Assembly (NCBI GenBank): GCA_020796225.1
Contig: CM036756.1
Location: 51,254,363-51,318,362 of the forward strand
DNA from: Arion vulgaris
Taxonomy: Eukaryota > Mollusca > Gastropoda > Stylommatophora > Arionidae
Direction: 5' to 3'
Length of the DNA: 64,000 nucleotides
In this document: in pieces, positions 20,823 to 32,499 of the stretch
How positions within the stretch are numbered: the stretch's first letter is position 1
Layout: each line of letters opens with the position of its first letter
The notes under the pieces: model-generated
The model's database searches: none
What the model was told of the DNA's origin: nothing
Seen by the model: only the letters and a program-made list of their open reading frames with translations
Translations under genes and position numbers: made by a program

Positions 20823-23800
20823 TGAATGGTAAGGATATCATCATCAAATAGTTTGTCCTGAGCAAATGGTAAGGATATCATCATCAAATAGCTTGTCCCT
20901 GAGCAAATGGTAAGGATATCATCATCAAATAGCTTGTCCCTGGCCAAATGGTAAGGATATCATCATCAAATAGCTTTTTCCCTGAGCAAATGGTAAGGAT
21001 ATCATCATCAAATAGCTTATCCCTGAGCAAATGGTAAGGATATCATCATCAAATAGCTTGTCCTGAGCAAATGGTAAGGATATTATCATCAAATAGCTTG
21101 TCCTGAGCAAATAGTAAGGATATTATCATCAAATAGCTTGTCCTGAGCAAATGGTAAGGATATCATTATCAAAAGCTTGTCCTCACAAATGGTAAGGATA
21201 TTATCATCAAATAGCTTGTCCTGAGCAAATGGTAAGGATATTATCATCAAATAGCTTGTCCCTGAGCAAATGGTAAGGATATCATCATCAAATAGCTTGT
21301 CCCTGAGCAAATGATAAGGATATAATAATCAAATAGCTTGTCCCTGAGCAAATGGTAAGGATATCATCATCAAATAGCTTGTCCTGAGAAAATGGTAAGG
21401 ATATCATCACAAATAGCTTTCCTTGAGCAAATGTAAGGATATCATCATCAAATAGCTTATCCTAAAATGTAAGATATCATCATCAAAAGCTTGTCCTGGC
21501 AAATGGAGGATATCATCAAATAGCTGTCCTGACAAATGGTAAGGATATTATCATAAATAGCTCTGGCAAATGTAGATTCATCACAAAAGTTGTTGTGGCA
21601 AATGGTAGATATCATCAAATAGCGTCCTGGCAAATGGAGGATATCATCATCAAATAGCTTCCTGAGAAATGTGGATATTATATCAAAAGCTTGTCCTGGC
21701 AAATGGTAAGGATTTCATCACAAATAGCTGTCCCTGAGCAAATGGTAGATTATCATCAAATAGCTTGTCCTTAGCAAATGTAAGGATATCATCATCAAAA
21801 GCTTTCCTGGCAATGGTAGATATCATCACAAAAGTTGTCCGAGCAAATGGTAGATATCATCCAAGTTGTCGAGCAATGGTAAGATATCATCATCAAATAA
21901 CTTGTCCTGAACAATGAAGGATATCATCACCAAATAGCTGTCTGAGCAAATGGTAAGATATCATCATCAAATAGTTTGTTTGAGCAAATGGTAGGATATC
22001 ATCACCAAAAGCTTGTCCTGGCAAATGGTAGATATCATCAAATAGTTTGTCGATGAGCAAATGGTAGGATATAATCAAAATAGTGTCCTGGAATGGTAGG
22101 ATATCATCACCAATTAGCTTGTCCCTGAGCAAATGGTAAGGATATCATCATTAAAGCTTGTCCTGAGCAATTGTAGGATATCATCAAAAAGCTTGTTTGG
22201 CAAATGGTAAGATACATCACAAATAGCTTTGTCCTGAGCAATGGTAGATATCATCATTATAGCTTGTACTGAGCAAATTGTAAGATATCATCACAAAGCG
22301 TCCCTGGCAAATGTGGATATCATCACAAATAGCTTTGTCCTTGAGCAAATGGTAAGGATATCATCATTAAATAGCTTGTACCTGAGCAAATTGTAAGGAT
22401 ATCATCACCAAAAGCGTCCTGGCAAATGGTAAGGATAGCATCACAAATAGCTTTGTCCTGAGCAAATGTAGATATCATCATTAAAAGCTTGTACCTGACA
22501 AATTGTGGATATCATCACAAAAGCTTGTCCCTTGGCAATGGTAAGATATCATCATCAAATAGTTGTCGATGAGCAAATGGTAAGATATGATCATCAAAAG
22601 CTTCTGAGCCAATGGTGGATATCATCCCAAAGCTTGTCCTAGAAATGGTAAGGATATCATCATCAAATAGCTTGTCCTGCAAATGGTAAGATATCATTAT
22701 CAAAGCTTGTCTGGCAATGGTGGATATCATCACCAACTTGTCCTGCAAATGGTAAGGATATTCATCAAATAGTTTGTCGATGAGCAAATGGATATATCAT
22801 CAAAAGCTTGTCCTGCAATGTAAGGATATCATATTGCTTGTCCTGAGCAATGGTAGATATCATCACAAAAGCTTGTCCTGAGCAATGGTAAGGATATGAT
22901 CATCAAAGTTGTTAACAAATGTAGATATCATCACAAGCTTGTCCTGAGCAAATGGTAAGGATATCATCATTAAATAGCTTGTACCTGAGCAAATTGTAAG
23001 GATATCATCACCAAAAGCTTGTCCCTTGGCAAATGGTAAGGATATCATCACAAATAGCTTTGTCCTTGAGCAAATGGTAAGGATATCATCATTAAATAGC
23101 TTGTACCTGAGCAAATTGTAAGGATATCATCACCAAAAGCTTGTCCCTTGGCAAATGGTAAGGATATCATCACAAATAGCTTTGTCCTTGAGCAAATGGT
23201 AAGGATATCATCATTAAATAGCTTGTACCTGAGCAAATTGTAAGGATATCATCACAAAAGCTTGTCCTTGGCAAATGGTAAGGATATCATCATCAAATAG
23301 TTGTGTAGCAAATGTAGGATATGATCAAACTTCCTGAGCAATGTAAGGATATCATCACCAAATAGCTTGTCCCTGAGCAAATGGTAAGGATATCATCATC
23401 AAATAGCTTGTCCTAAACAAATGGTAAGGATATCATTATCAAATAGCTTGTCCTGAGCAAATGGTAAGGATATATCATCAAAAGCTTGTCCCTGAGCAAA
23501 TGGTAAGGATATCATCATCAAATAGCTTGTCCTGAGCAAATGGTAAGGATATCATCATCAAATAGCTTGTCCTGAGCAAATGGTAAGGATATAATCATCA
23601 AATAGCTTGTCCTGAGCAAATGGTAAGGATATTATCATCAAATAGCTTGTCCTGAGCAAATGGTAAGGATATCATCATCAAATAGCTTGTCCCTGAGCAA
23701 ATGATAAGGATATAATAATCAAATAGCTTGTCCCTGAGCAAATGGTAAGGATATCATCATCAAATAGCTTGTCCTGAGCAAATGGTAAGGATATCATCAT

Positions 23801-24945
23801 CAAATAGCTTTTCCTTGAGCAAATGGTAAGGATATCATCATCAAATAGCTTGTCCTGAGCAAATGGTAAGGATATCATCATCAAATAGCTTGTCCCTGAG
23901 CAAATGGTAAGGATATCATCACCAAATAGCTTGTCCCTGAGCAAATGGTAAGGATATCATCATCAAATAGCTTGTCCTGAGCAAATGGTAAGGATATCAT
24001 CATCAAATGCTTGTATGAGCAAATGGTAAGGATATCATCATCAAAAGCTTGTCCCTGAGCAAATGGTAAGGATATCATCATCAAATAGCTTGTCCTGAGC
24101 AAATGGTAAGGATATAATCATCAAATAGCTTGTCCTGAGCAAATGGTAAGGATATCATCATCAAATAGCTTGTCCCTGAGCAAATGGTAAGGATATTATC
24201 ATCAAATAGCTTGTCCTTACAAATGGTAAGATATGATCATCAAATAGCTTGTTCCTGGCCAATGTAAGGATATCATCACCAAATAGCTTGTCCCTGAGCA
24301 AATGAGAGGATATCATCACAAATAGCTTGTCTGAGCAATGGTCAGGATATCATCATCAAATCTTGTCCTAACAAATTGTAAGGATATCATACAAATAACT
24401 GATCCTGAGCAAATGGTAAGATATATCATCAAATAGTTGTTCTGAGCAAATGGTAAGGATATCATCACAAATAGCTTGTCCTGAGCAAATGGTAAGGATA
24501 TCATCATCAAATAGTTTTCGATGACAAATGGTATGGATATAATCATCAAATAAGTTGTCCTGGCAAATGGTAAGATATCATCACCAATTAGCTTGTCCCT
24601 GAGCAAATGGTAAGGATATCATCATTAAATAGCTTGTACCTGAGCAAATTGTAAGGATATCATCACCAAATAGCTTGTCCCTGAGCAAATGGTAAGGATA
24701 TCATCATCAAATAGCTTGTCCCTAAGCAAATGGTAAGGATATCATTATCAAATAGCTTGTCCTGAGCAAATGGTAAGGATATCATCATCAAATTGCTTGT
24801 CCCTGAGCAAATGGTAAGGATATCATCATCAAAAAGGTTGTCCCTGAGCAAATGGTAAGGATATCATCACCAAATAGCTGGTCCTGAGCAAATGGTAAGG
24901 ATATCATCACCAAATAGTTTGTCCCTGAGCAAATGGTAAGGATAT
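20823..24945 (-). repeat. 40-41 bp minisatellite, about 100 copies, derived from a LINE 3' end
   Basis: On the plus strand the unit is GGTAAGGATATCATCATC plus AAATAGCTTGTCCTGAGCAAAT. In reverse complement it reads TTTGCTCAGGACAAGC followed by TATTTGATGATGATATCC, which closely matches the 3' terminus of the LINE family at 11460-11498 (TCTGCTCAATACAAGC plus TATTTGATGATGAT). One further unit lies at 25683-25717, directly joined to a LINE 3' end, beyond the solo LTR. Copies from about 21420 to 23350, and again near 24210-24560, are riddled with single-base deletions, while the flanks are clean. Confidence 0.95.
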
Positions 24946-25682
24946 TGTAGTAGTCCCCCCTTTTTTTGGTGTTCGTGTTGATTATGATGAGTGAGGCCTA
25001 TGGTTGGTTACTACGTGAAAGATGCGTAGATCGATGATTTGCTACCTATTATTTCTACATTGTTCCTGCTTTCCATGCGCCTCTGTTTTATTATCATTCC
25101 TCTAGTTCTCATTATTGTGATATATACAGAGAGTCAGGTAAAGGTACCCCAGACTGATGATGATATCCTTCTTGAGTAGAGCTTCTTATTATTTGCAGTC
25201 AGTCGGTCCATGTTTATATGCAGTCCATCTTTCTTGTAATTTAATCTATTATTTTATACATTTCCTTGCTACAAGAGTAGTCTTCTGATTACAATACAAT
25301 GAACGACATCAAACTATCACAATATACTCAACAACTAACGTTCAGTTCCCTTTATGTATTGTTTATTGATGTTGTTAGGACATAAATATGAAAATGCGTC
25401 CTCTCATGTCCGTTGCTCCATGTCGATTGTCACCTTGTTTGTTTACTAACTAGCAACAGTTACTCAAATCGTCACTCTCTAACTACACAAAAACGTCATG
25501 TCTCGTAGTTATGTGTTGCGCTCCTGCCTAGAGAGTGCAACACATAGTCTCAACTATATAATATCTAATTATACTACACTAACTATCTGGCTAACTGTCT
25601 GTTCCTCAGCTGCCACCTGGGGGCTGGCTATCCACTACACTCAGCTGCCACCGGGGGTGGTGGGGGCTGGCTATCCACTACA
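24946..25682. mobile_element. Probable solo LTR inserted in the 40-bp array
   Basis: A 737-bp unique segment starts TGTAGTAG and ends CCACTACA, an imperfect inverted repeat with the canonical TG...CA termini. It interrupts one satellite unit with a 4-bp duplication ATAT (24942-24945 and 25683-25686); removing the segment and one ATAT restores a perfect unit. There is no coding content. Inside is a TATA-like ACTATATAATATC near 25552 and a 17-bp internal duplication GGCTGGCTATCCACTAC near the right end. A 4-bp TSD fits Gypsy/BEL-type integration. A small DNA transposon with 4-bp TSD is the alternative. Confidence 0.6.
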
Positions 25683-25990
25683 ATATCATCATCAAATAGT
25701 TTGTCCCTGAGCAAAACTTTGCCACCTTAACAGTTCTTCAGCATGTCTCTCTCTCATAGGCCAGATGTGCCACCTCTGTAGCGGTCATGCTCAAACCATC
25801 AGTTGCATTCTTAATCCATCTTTTCCGTTGTCTTCCTCTTCTCTCCTTTGCTGGTATGCCTCCCTCCATAATGGTCTTCTCCAGCTCTTCGTGTCTTTTT
25901 ATGTGTACACTATACTACAATTTTCTTATTAAGGATATATCTACGATATTTACTGGTACCATACTAACCATTGTAGAGCTTACAACATCT
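25683..25990 (-). pseudogene. LINE 3' end joined to the 40-bp array
   Basis: The minus strand encodes a C-terminal LINE fragment (ELEKTIMEGGIPA, RRGRQRKRW, MTATEVAHLAYERE), then the 3' terminus that passes into the last 40-bp satellite unit at 25683-25717 without a break. It is the same family as 11205-11484. It marks the probable founding retroelement of the array. Confidence 0.8.
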
Positions 25991-26271
25991 GTGAGGCGAA
26001 ACGGGTTCCATGCGTCGGACAGAAAGACAGTTCTCATCTAAAGAATTGCTCAAACCCGACAACTGTTCAGTAAAAGAGGGAGAAAGGCTGTTGAGATTAA
26101 ACGGATCAAATGAAGACCACTGAAGAATAAACGGGCTAAATTGCTCCAATTAAATGAGAGAAGTTTTAAGCTTTACTAAGAGTCGCATTATATTAAAAAC
26201 AGCTTAGGAAAAGCTAAAACCTACAACATACGCTCAACACAGACTCTGTAGACTGGAGATTTCCACCATTG

Positions 26272-28740
26272 TGAAGCATGTCGTTGCTGCTGGTAATATC
26301 CCATGAATCACGTCGCTGCTGCTGGTAATATCCCGTGAAGCATGTCGCTGCTGCTGGTAATATCCCATGAAGCATGTCGCTGCTGCTGGTAATATCCCAT
26401 GAATCATGTCGCCGCTGCTGGTAATATCCCATGAATCATGTCGCTGCTGCTGGTAATATCCCATGAATCATGTCGCTGCTGCTGGTAATATCCCATGAAG
26501 CATGTCGCCGCTGCTGGTAATATCCCGTGAAGCATGTCGCCACTGCTTGTAATATCCCATGAAGCATGTCGCCGCTGCTTGTAATATCCCATGAAGCATG
26601 TCGCCGCTGCTGGTAATATCCCATGAAGCATGTCGCCGCTGCTTGTAATATCCCATGAAGCATGTCGCCGCTGCTGGTAATATCCCATGAATCATGTCGC
26701 TGCTGCTGGTAATATCCCATGAAGCATGTCGCCGCTGCTGGTAATATCCCGTGAAGCATGTCGCCGCTGCTTGTAATATCCCATGAAGCATGTCGCCGCT
26801 GGTTGTAATATCCCATGAAGCATGTCGCCGCTGCTGGTAATATCCCATGAAGCATGTCGCCGCTGCTTGTAATATCCCATGAAGCATGTCGCCGCTGCTT
26901 GTAATATCCCGTGAAGCATGTCGCCGCTGCTGGTAATATCCCGTGAAGCATGTCGCCGCTGCTTGTAATATCCCATGAAGCATGTCGCCGCTGCTGGTAA
27001 TATCCCATGAAGCATGTCGCCGCTGCTTGTAATATCCCATGAAGCATGTCGCCGCTGCTTGTAATATCCCATGAAGCATGTCGCCGCTGCTGGTAATATC
27101 CCATGAAGCATGTTGCCGCTGCTGGTAATATTCCATGAAGCATGTCGCCGCTGCTGGTAATATCCCGTGAATCATGTCGCCGCTGCTGGTAATATCCCGT
27201 GAAGCATGTCGCCGCTGCTGGTAATATCACGTGAAGCATGTTGCCGCTGCTGGTAATATTCCATGAAGCATGTCGCCGCTGCTGGTAATATCCATGAAGC
27301 ATGTTGCCGCTGCTGGTAATATTCCATGAAGCATGTCGCCGCTGCTGGTAATATCCCGTGAAGCATGTCGCCGCTGCTGGTAATATCCCGTGAAGCATGT
27401 CGCCGCTGCTGGTAATATCACGTGAAGCATGTTGCCGCTGCTTGTAATATCCCATGAAGCATGTCGCCGCTGCTGGTAATATCCCATGAATCATGTCGCT
27501 GCTGCTGGTAATATCCCATGAAGCATGTCGCCGCTGCTGGTAATATCCCGTGAAGCATGTCGCCGCTGCTTGTAATATCCCATGAAGCATGTCGCCGCTG
27601 GTTGTAATATCCCATGAAGCATGTCGCCGCTGCTGGTAATATCCCATGAAGCATGTCGCCGCTGCTTGTAATATCCCATGAAGCATGTCGCCGCTGCTTG
27701 TAATATCCCGTGAAGCATGTCGCCGCTGCTGGTAATATCCCGTGAAGCATGTCGCCGCTGCTTGTAATATCCCATGAAGCATGTCGCCGCTGCTGGTAAT
27801 ATCCCATGAAGCATGTCGCCGCTGCTTGTAATATCCCATGAAGCATGTCGCCGCTGCTTGTAATATCCCATGAAGCATGTCGCCGCTGCTGGTAATATCC
27901 CATGAAGCATGTTGCCGCTGCTGGTAATATTCCATGAAGCATGTCGCCGCTGCTGGTAATATCCCGTGAATCATGTCGCCGCTGCTGGTAATATCCCGTG
28001 AAGCATGTCGCCGCTGCTGGTAATATCACGTGAAGCATGTTGCCGCTGCTGGTAATATTCCATGAAGCATGTCGCCGCTGCTGGTAATATCCCATGAAGC
28101 ATGTTGCCGCTGCTGGTAATATTCCATGAAGCATGTCGCCGCTGCTGGTAATATCCCGTGAAGCATGTCGCCGCTGCTGGTAATATCCCGTGAAGCATGT
28201 CGCCGCTGCTGGTAATATCACGTGAAGCATGTTGCCGCTGCTGGTAATATTCCATGAAGCATGTCGCCGCTGCTGGTAATATCCATGCAGCATGTCTCCG
28301 CTGCTGGTAATATCCCATGAAGCATGTCGCCGCTGCTGGTAATATCCCGTGAAGCATGTCTCCGCTGCTTGTAATATCCCGTGAAGCATGTCTCCGCTGC
28401 TTGTAATATCCCATGAAGCATGTCGCCGCTGCTGGTTATATCTCGGGAAGCATATCGCCGCTGCTGGTAATATCCAGTGAAGCATGTCGCCGCTGGTTGT
28501 AATATCCCGTGAAGCATGTCTCCGCTGCTTGTAATATCCCGTGAAGCATGTCGCCGCTGCTGGTTATATCTCGGGAAGCATATCGCCGCTGCTGGTAATA
28601 TCCAGTGAAGCATGTCGCCGCTGGTGGTAATATCCCGTGAAACATGTCGCCGCTGCTGGTAATATCACGTGAAGCATGTTGCCGCTGCTGGTAATATCCC
28701 ATGAAGCATGTCGCCGCTGCTGGTAATATCAATGCAGCAA
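26272..28740 (-). repeat. 32-bp minisatellite, about 77 copies with higher-order duplication
   Basis: The plus-strand unit is GAAGCATGTCGCCGC plus TGCTGGTAATATCCCAT. Variants at a few positions (GGT/TGT, CAT/CGT, GCC/GCT, AAGC/ATCA) define a pattern that repeats: about 26635-27438 is copied at about 27434-28238 with an offset of 799 bp (25 units less one base). All three minus-strand frames are largely stop-free, producing periodic 32-residue peptides (for example DITSSGDMLHGILPAAA). I regard them as artefacts of a stop-free unit whose length is not a multiple of three. Confidence 0.95.
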
Positions 28741-29166
28741 ACTATGCTCAACAACTAAAACTTAATCTCCCACAATTCTTCATGATATAAATGGTTAAAC
28801 AAGAAATAGAATCAGAAGTGAAGGGTTGTAATACATCGTAACAATATGAACAATTAATGGAAATAGCGACAGAATGACAAAGAAAGATGATGCTTCACAA
28901 CTTAATCTCCATTTAAGGGGACTAGGAATAGAAAATTTTGGAGGGTTATAATCATACAAATCAGCTGACATGGCATATGAAAGATAATGACAATGTGTAA
29001 ATGACATCTGTCATCTTTTAGCAGTATGTCATATGTATTATAACACTCGTGATTACATGATTGTTCAAATCTCTCGTTTTATTACACTGACACATATATT
29101 TAGGATATTGTTTTACCTCAGATTCTTAGTGATTGATATGTTGTCTTTTATCTTGATGTGCGCAGG
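28741..29166. other. Spacer ahead of a candidate terminal exon
   Basis: No repeat or gene seen. The last 30 bp (TTGTCTTTTATCTTGATG, then TGCGCAG) form a plausible polypyrimidine tract and 3' splice site. Confidence 0.4.
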
Positions 29167-29257
29167 TAAGGGACAAGGAACACCATCACTTAAGAAAGGT
29201 ATTCATTTTGTCAGAATAGAGTGGGATGAGGAAACAGATGACAGTGACTGGCAGTGA
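29167..29257 (+). CDS. Candidate terminal exon of a host gene (unrecognised)
   Basis: After an acceptor ending TGTGCGCAG, 91 nt are open to TGA 29255-29257: two lead-in bases, then KGQGTPSLKKGIHF and VRIEWDEETDDSDWQ. The charged, non-repetitive C-terminus looks like ordinary protein. Its incoming phase needs one base from the upstream exon, which is what the candidate exon 10855-10983 leaves; with that splice the junction codon is glycine. I do not recognise the protein. No AATAAA was seen within 200 bp downstream, which weakens the call. A methionine-initiated reading (from 29033) also exists but begins in intron-like AT-rich sequence. Confidence 0.45.
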
Positions 29258-30230
29258 TTGTGATGTCAAGGTTATTTGCTGATACGACGTACTTGCTGAA
29301 GTGTTTTCTGTTTTTTCTTGTTCAAATATGAAACTGTTCATGTTACTAATTGTATTACTCAGATTCTGGATTTATTTAACTTTGATTGTCTACTGTAGAC
29401 AACTTGAGAATGGACAAATTTATTGAAGTCTTCCGAGAGATATCTGACATTCTAACGATTCTATTTGCCAGGTGATCAGGCCCACAGGGTTTCATGTGCA
29501 GGTATTGTCCTGGTACACACGGGAGTTTGCAGTTATTGAACTGATGCTGGCTTCGAAAGTTTCTTATACATCGTAATTTTAATCCAGACAATAGTGACAT
29601 TTTTACGCTTATTCAGACATTAGTGACATCCAGAGATTAGTGACATTCTTATGGTTATCCAGAGCATTAGGGCCGTGCGGTGCTATGATGCAAATAGGCG
29701 GTCGCATCAGGCGGCAGCCTGGTAGGTGCGGCAAATGCGGGCGGCAATAGCGGCAAAATAAAAATACAATTTGTACCATCCCATAATTAAAATCTTTACG
29801 CAACGCTTTTCCCTAATGGTCTATGTTATTCCAATATTGATGTATACGATTTATAATTTATCGCACGCCTCTGTCTAAGCGCTTATGGTAACTTTTGATT
29901 TCGGTTTGTGGTGTAGGTGCATCGCTGGCGTTCCCTCACCGAAAGACTGTAATCTCACAGCGCTAAGCGATTATTTTTGTTTGTAATTTCACGCGGCCAC
30001 TCATTAAAAGCTATGGTGCGACAATTATCCCCAAAAGACAATTGCGCATGTTACGTGCTGATAGTTCTGCTTTGAGCTTACAATTGTTGACAATGTTTGA
30101 TTTTAGTGCTAGTTTCTGTGCAGAAGTGGCTGTTCTGTGTTTAAATCAGAAAATCAGATATATAATAGATATATATCAGTATCAAATGTTTGGCATTTAT
30201 TCTTATTCAGTGTTTGTGTTGAAATAGTAG
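29258..30230. other. No recognised gene
   Basis: Mostly AT-rich. 29670-29765 has a GC-rich segment (GCGGTCGCATCAGGCGGC) of the type seen at DNA-transposon ends, but no partner or target duplication was found. Confidence 0.4.
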
Positions 30231-30460
30231 ATCAGGTAAGGGAATTATTGTTTTTTATATCAGTTTTAGTGACTTATTATCATTGAAAATGATTGTGTTA
30301 GGATAGTAGATCAGGTAAGGGAATTATTGTTTTTTATATCAGTTTTAGTGACTTATTATCATTGAAAATGATTGTGTTAGGATAGTAGATCAGGTAAGGG
30401 AATTATTGTTTTTTATAGCAGTTTTAGTGACTTATTATCATTGAAAATGATTGTGTTAGC
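30228..30460 (+). repeat. ~73-bp repeat, three copies
   Basis: Three copies of a unit with TAGATCAGGTAAGGGAATTAT and AGTTTTAGTGACTTATTATC. Part of the unit (the latter segment) has been amplified as the adjoining 24-bp array. Confidence 0.9.
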
Positions 30461-30489
30461 ACTGTAGATCAGTTTTAGTGACTTATTAT

Positions 30490-30975
30490 ATATATATATA
30501 GCAGTTTTAGTGACTTATTATATAGCAGTTTTAGTGACTTATTATATAGCAGTTTTAGTGACTTATTATATAGCAGTTTTAGTGACTTATTATATAGCAG
30601 TTTTAGTGACTTATTATATAGCAGTTTTAGTGACTTATTATATAGCAGTTTTAGTGACTTATTATATAGCAGTTTTAGTGACTTATTATATAGCAGTTTT
30701 AGTGACTTATTATATAGCAGTTTTAGTGACTTATTATATAGCAGTTTTAGTGACTTATTATATAGCAGTTTTAGTGACTTATTATATAGCAGTTTTAGTG
30801 ACTTATTATATAGCAGTTTTAGTGAGACATTATATAGCAGGTTTAGTGACTTATTATATAGCAGTTTTAGTGACTTATTATATAGCAGTTTTAGTGACTT
30901 ATTATATAGCAGTTTTAGTGACTTATTATATAGCAGTTTTAGTGACTTATTATATAGCAGTTTTAGTGACTTATT
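30490..30975 (+). repeat. 24-bp minisatellite, about 20 copies
   Basis: Unit TATAGCAGTTTTAGTG plus ACTTATTA. With 8 codons per unit the plus strand stays open as a repeating YYIAVLVT peptide: artefact. A final ~73-bp type unit closes the array. 30976-31344 holds nothing recognised. Confidence 0.95.
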
Positions 30976-31344
30976 AAAATTGAAAATGATTGTGTTAGCA
31001 CAGAAGGACTCGAACTAAACAAATAGCATTTACATGGACTGGGTATATCTCAGGTGCAAAACGTGTGCCTGTGTTGATGGATAGAGTTATGTAGATAATA
31101 TTGGGCTGCTTTTGCGTTCTGTGTGTGATAGAGAGATGCTTAGGAAATATTTGCATTTGCCTACTTTTTACTTTTGCGTTCGTTAATTGTTGTTCTATTT
31201 TTACCAAATTCATGTTTCACAATAAACTCTAAAACCATTGAATGCTGCTATGTGGTCAAGCAGAGTAGATGTTTCTCTCTCGGTCGTTCTTTTTCGGCTG
31301 TTTTTATCATTCTTATTGTGATATATAAACCGTCTTTGCCAAAA

Positions 31345-32330
31345 CCGTGTTTTACGTCACATCTTCAGTACCATTTGGAGCTCTGGTGCTTGTCCTTCGG
31401 CGATGTGTCCGATTTCAAACAGCGTTTACTGGGTTCTCTCTCCGTTATCCTTTGACTGTCTCCAGCCGACCTGCGCGGCAGCAGGTTGATATTTTATTTT
31501 AGGGTAGCGACCCTTAGACGACCTACTCTCCCTGGTTGTTGAGCGTCATCTACCCAGGTTACCAGTCTTTATTTGGACTACTTGGTTTGCCTGCTGTCCA
31601 GTTTTGTGTACGGTTTACTTCAGTGGGCTTTGGTTGTCCCCAATCAAACTACAAGGCAATAGTAGTTCCCAGCGAGCGGAAACGCGCACTGGATTCAAGC
31701 CTCTGCTGGGCTTTCCAGTTTTCAGATTTCCAGGTTGTAAGCTCACCTCTACGTCTGCCACGCCGATTCGCCGATCCACAATCAGCGTTGTGCACGTCTG
31801 CCCCACAATGGGCCCACCCGTGCATCGTCCGCATGCATATTAGTTTTGCCTTGGTGTTTGCCCACCGTGTCTATTGGTTCTCACCGTGCACACATTCACC
31901 ATGCTTCTAGCGTGTCCAAACACGGAGCCCAACTCTGGCCTCCACCTCAGGGCTCCGAGTTTTGTCCCATGTGGGCCCACGTGCAACTCATCTTAGGCCC
32001 AAGTTTTACTCCACGCGTGCCCACGACTCTTCACTGGATGCACCCCTCATTTATGTTTATCCGTTTCGCTTTTCCCTTCTCCGTACGGCCGGGAGAGATG
32101 TGCACTAATAGTCACTCTGGGATTCCGCTTGTCTGCGTTGCGAGCTGATCTCATTCAACGTGACTATGTCTGCATCCCTACTTATACTAGAGTAGCTCTC
32201 CCACAATCCCTACCCGCTTATCCAGTCAAGATCTGTTACCAGGATCACCACGTGGAGGTGGGGTAGGATCTTGATTAGTGTCAGCTCACTAATCCTGACG
32301 CGACGTTGTCCCTATGCGCCTTTGACCCCA
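31345..32330 (+). repeat. Interspersed repeat family A, plus-strand copy
   Basis: Homologous to the minus-strand copy at 18245-19440 (see landmarks there), with shorter 3' relatives at 17330-17540 and 45030-45285. Near its 3' end, ATTAGTGTCAGCTCACTAAT forms a short hairpin. No shared coding frame. Confidence 0.7.
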
Positions 32331-32499
32331 GTAGATATTTTTTTAAATTTATGATTTCAACTTTGCGAAATCTATAATGCATTATTACAAATAATAGACG
32401 ACGTCAACAATGATGTAGAAAACTAAAGTTAAAGCAAGAGGGATAGTAAAAAAAATATTAACAGTTACAAGTTTATATGCGGTGTAATTCTTTGGCATG

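Noticed and set aside
20823..24945. CRISPR-like regular repeats
   Set aside because: Units are contiguous with no unique spacers, the context is eukaryotic, and the unit derives from a LINE tail.
26436..28485. Long minus-strand reading frames (up to 512 codons) with a 32-residue repeat
   Set aside because: They coincide exactly with a 32-bp tandem array, several frames are open at once, and there is no non-repetitive domain, signal or splice context.
30510..30977. Hydrophobic periodic frame (possible membrane protein)
   Set aside because: It is the 24-bp minisatellite translated; no flanking coding sequence.
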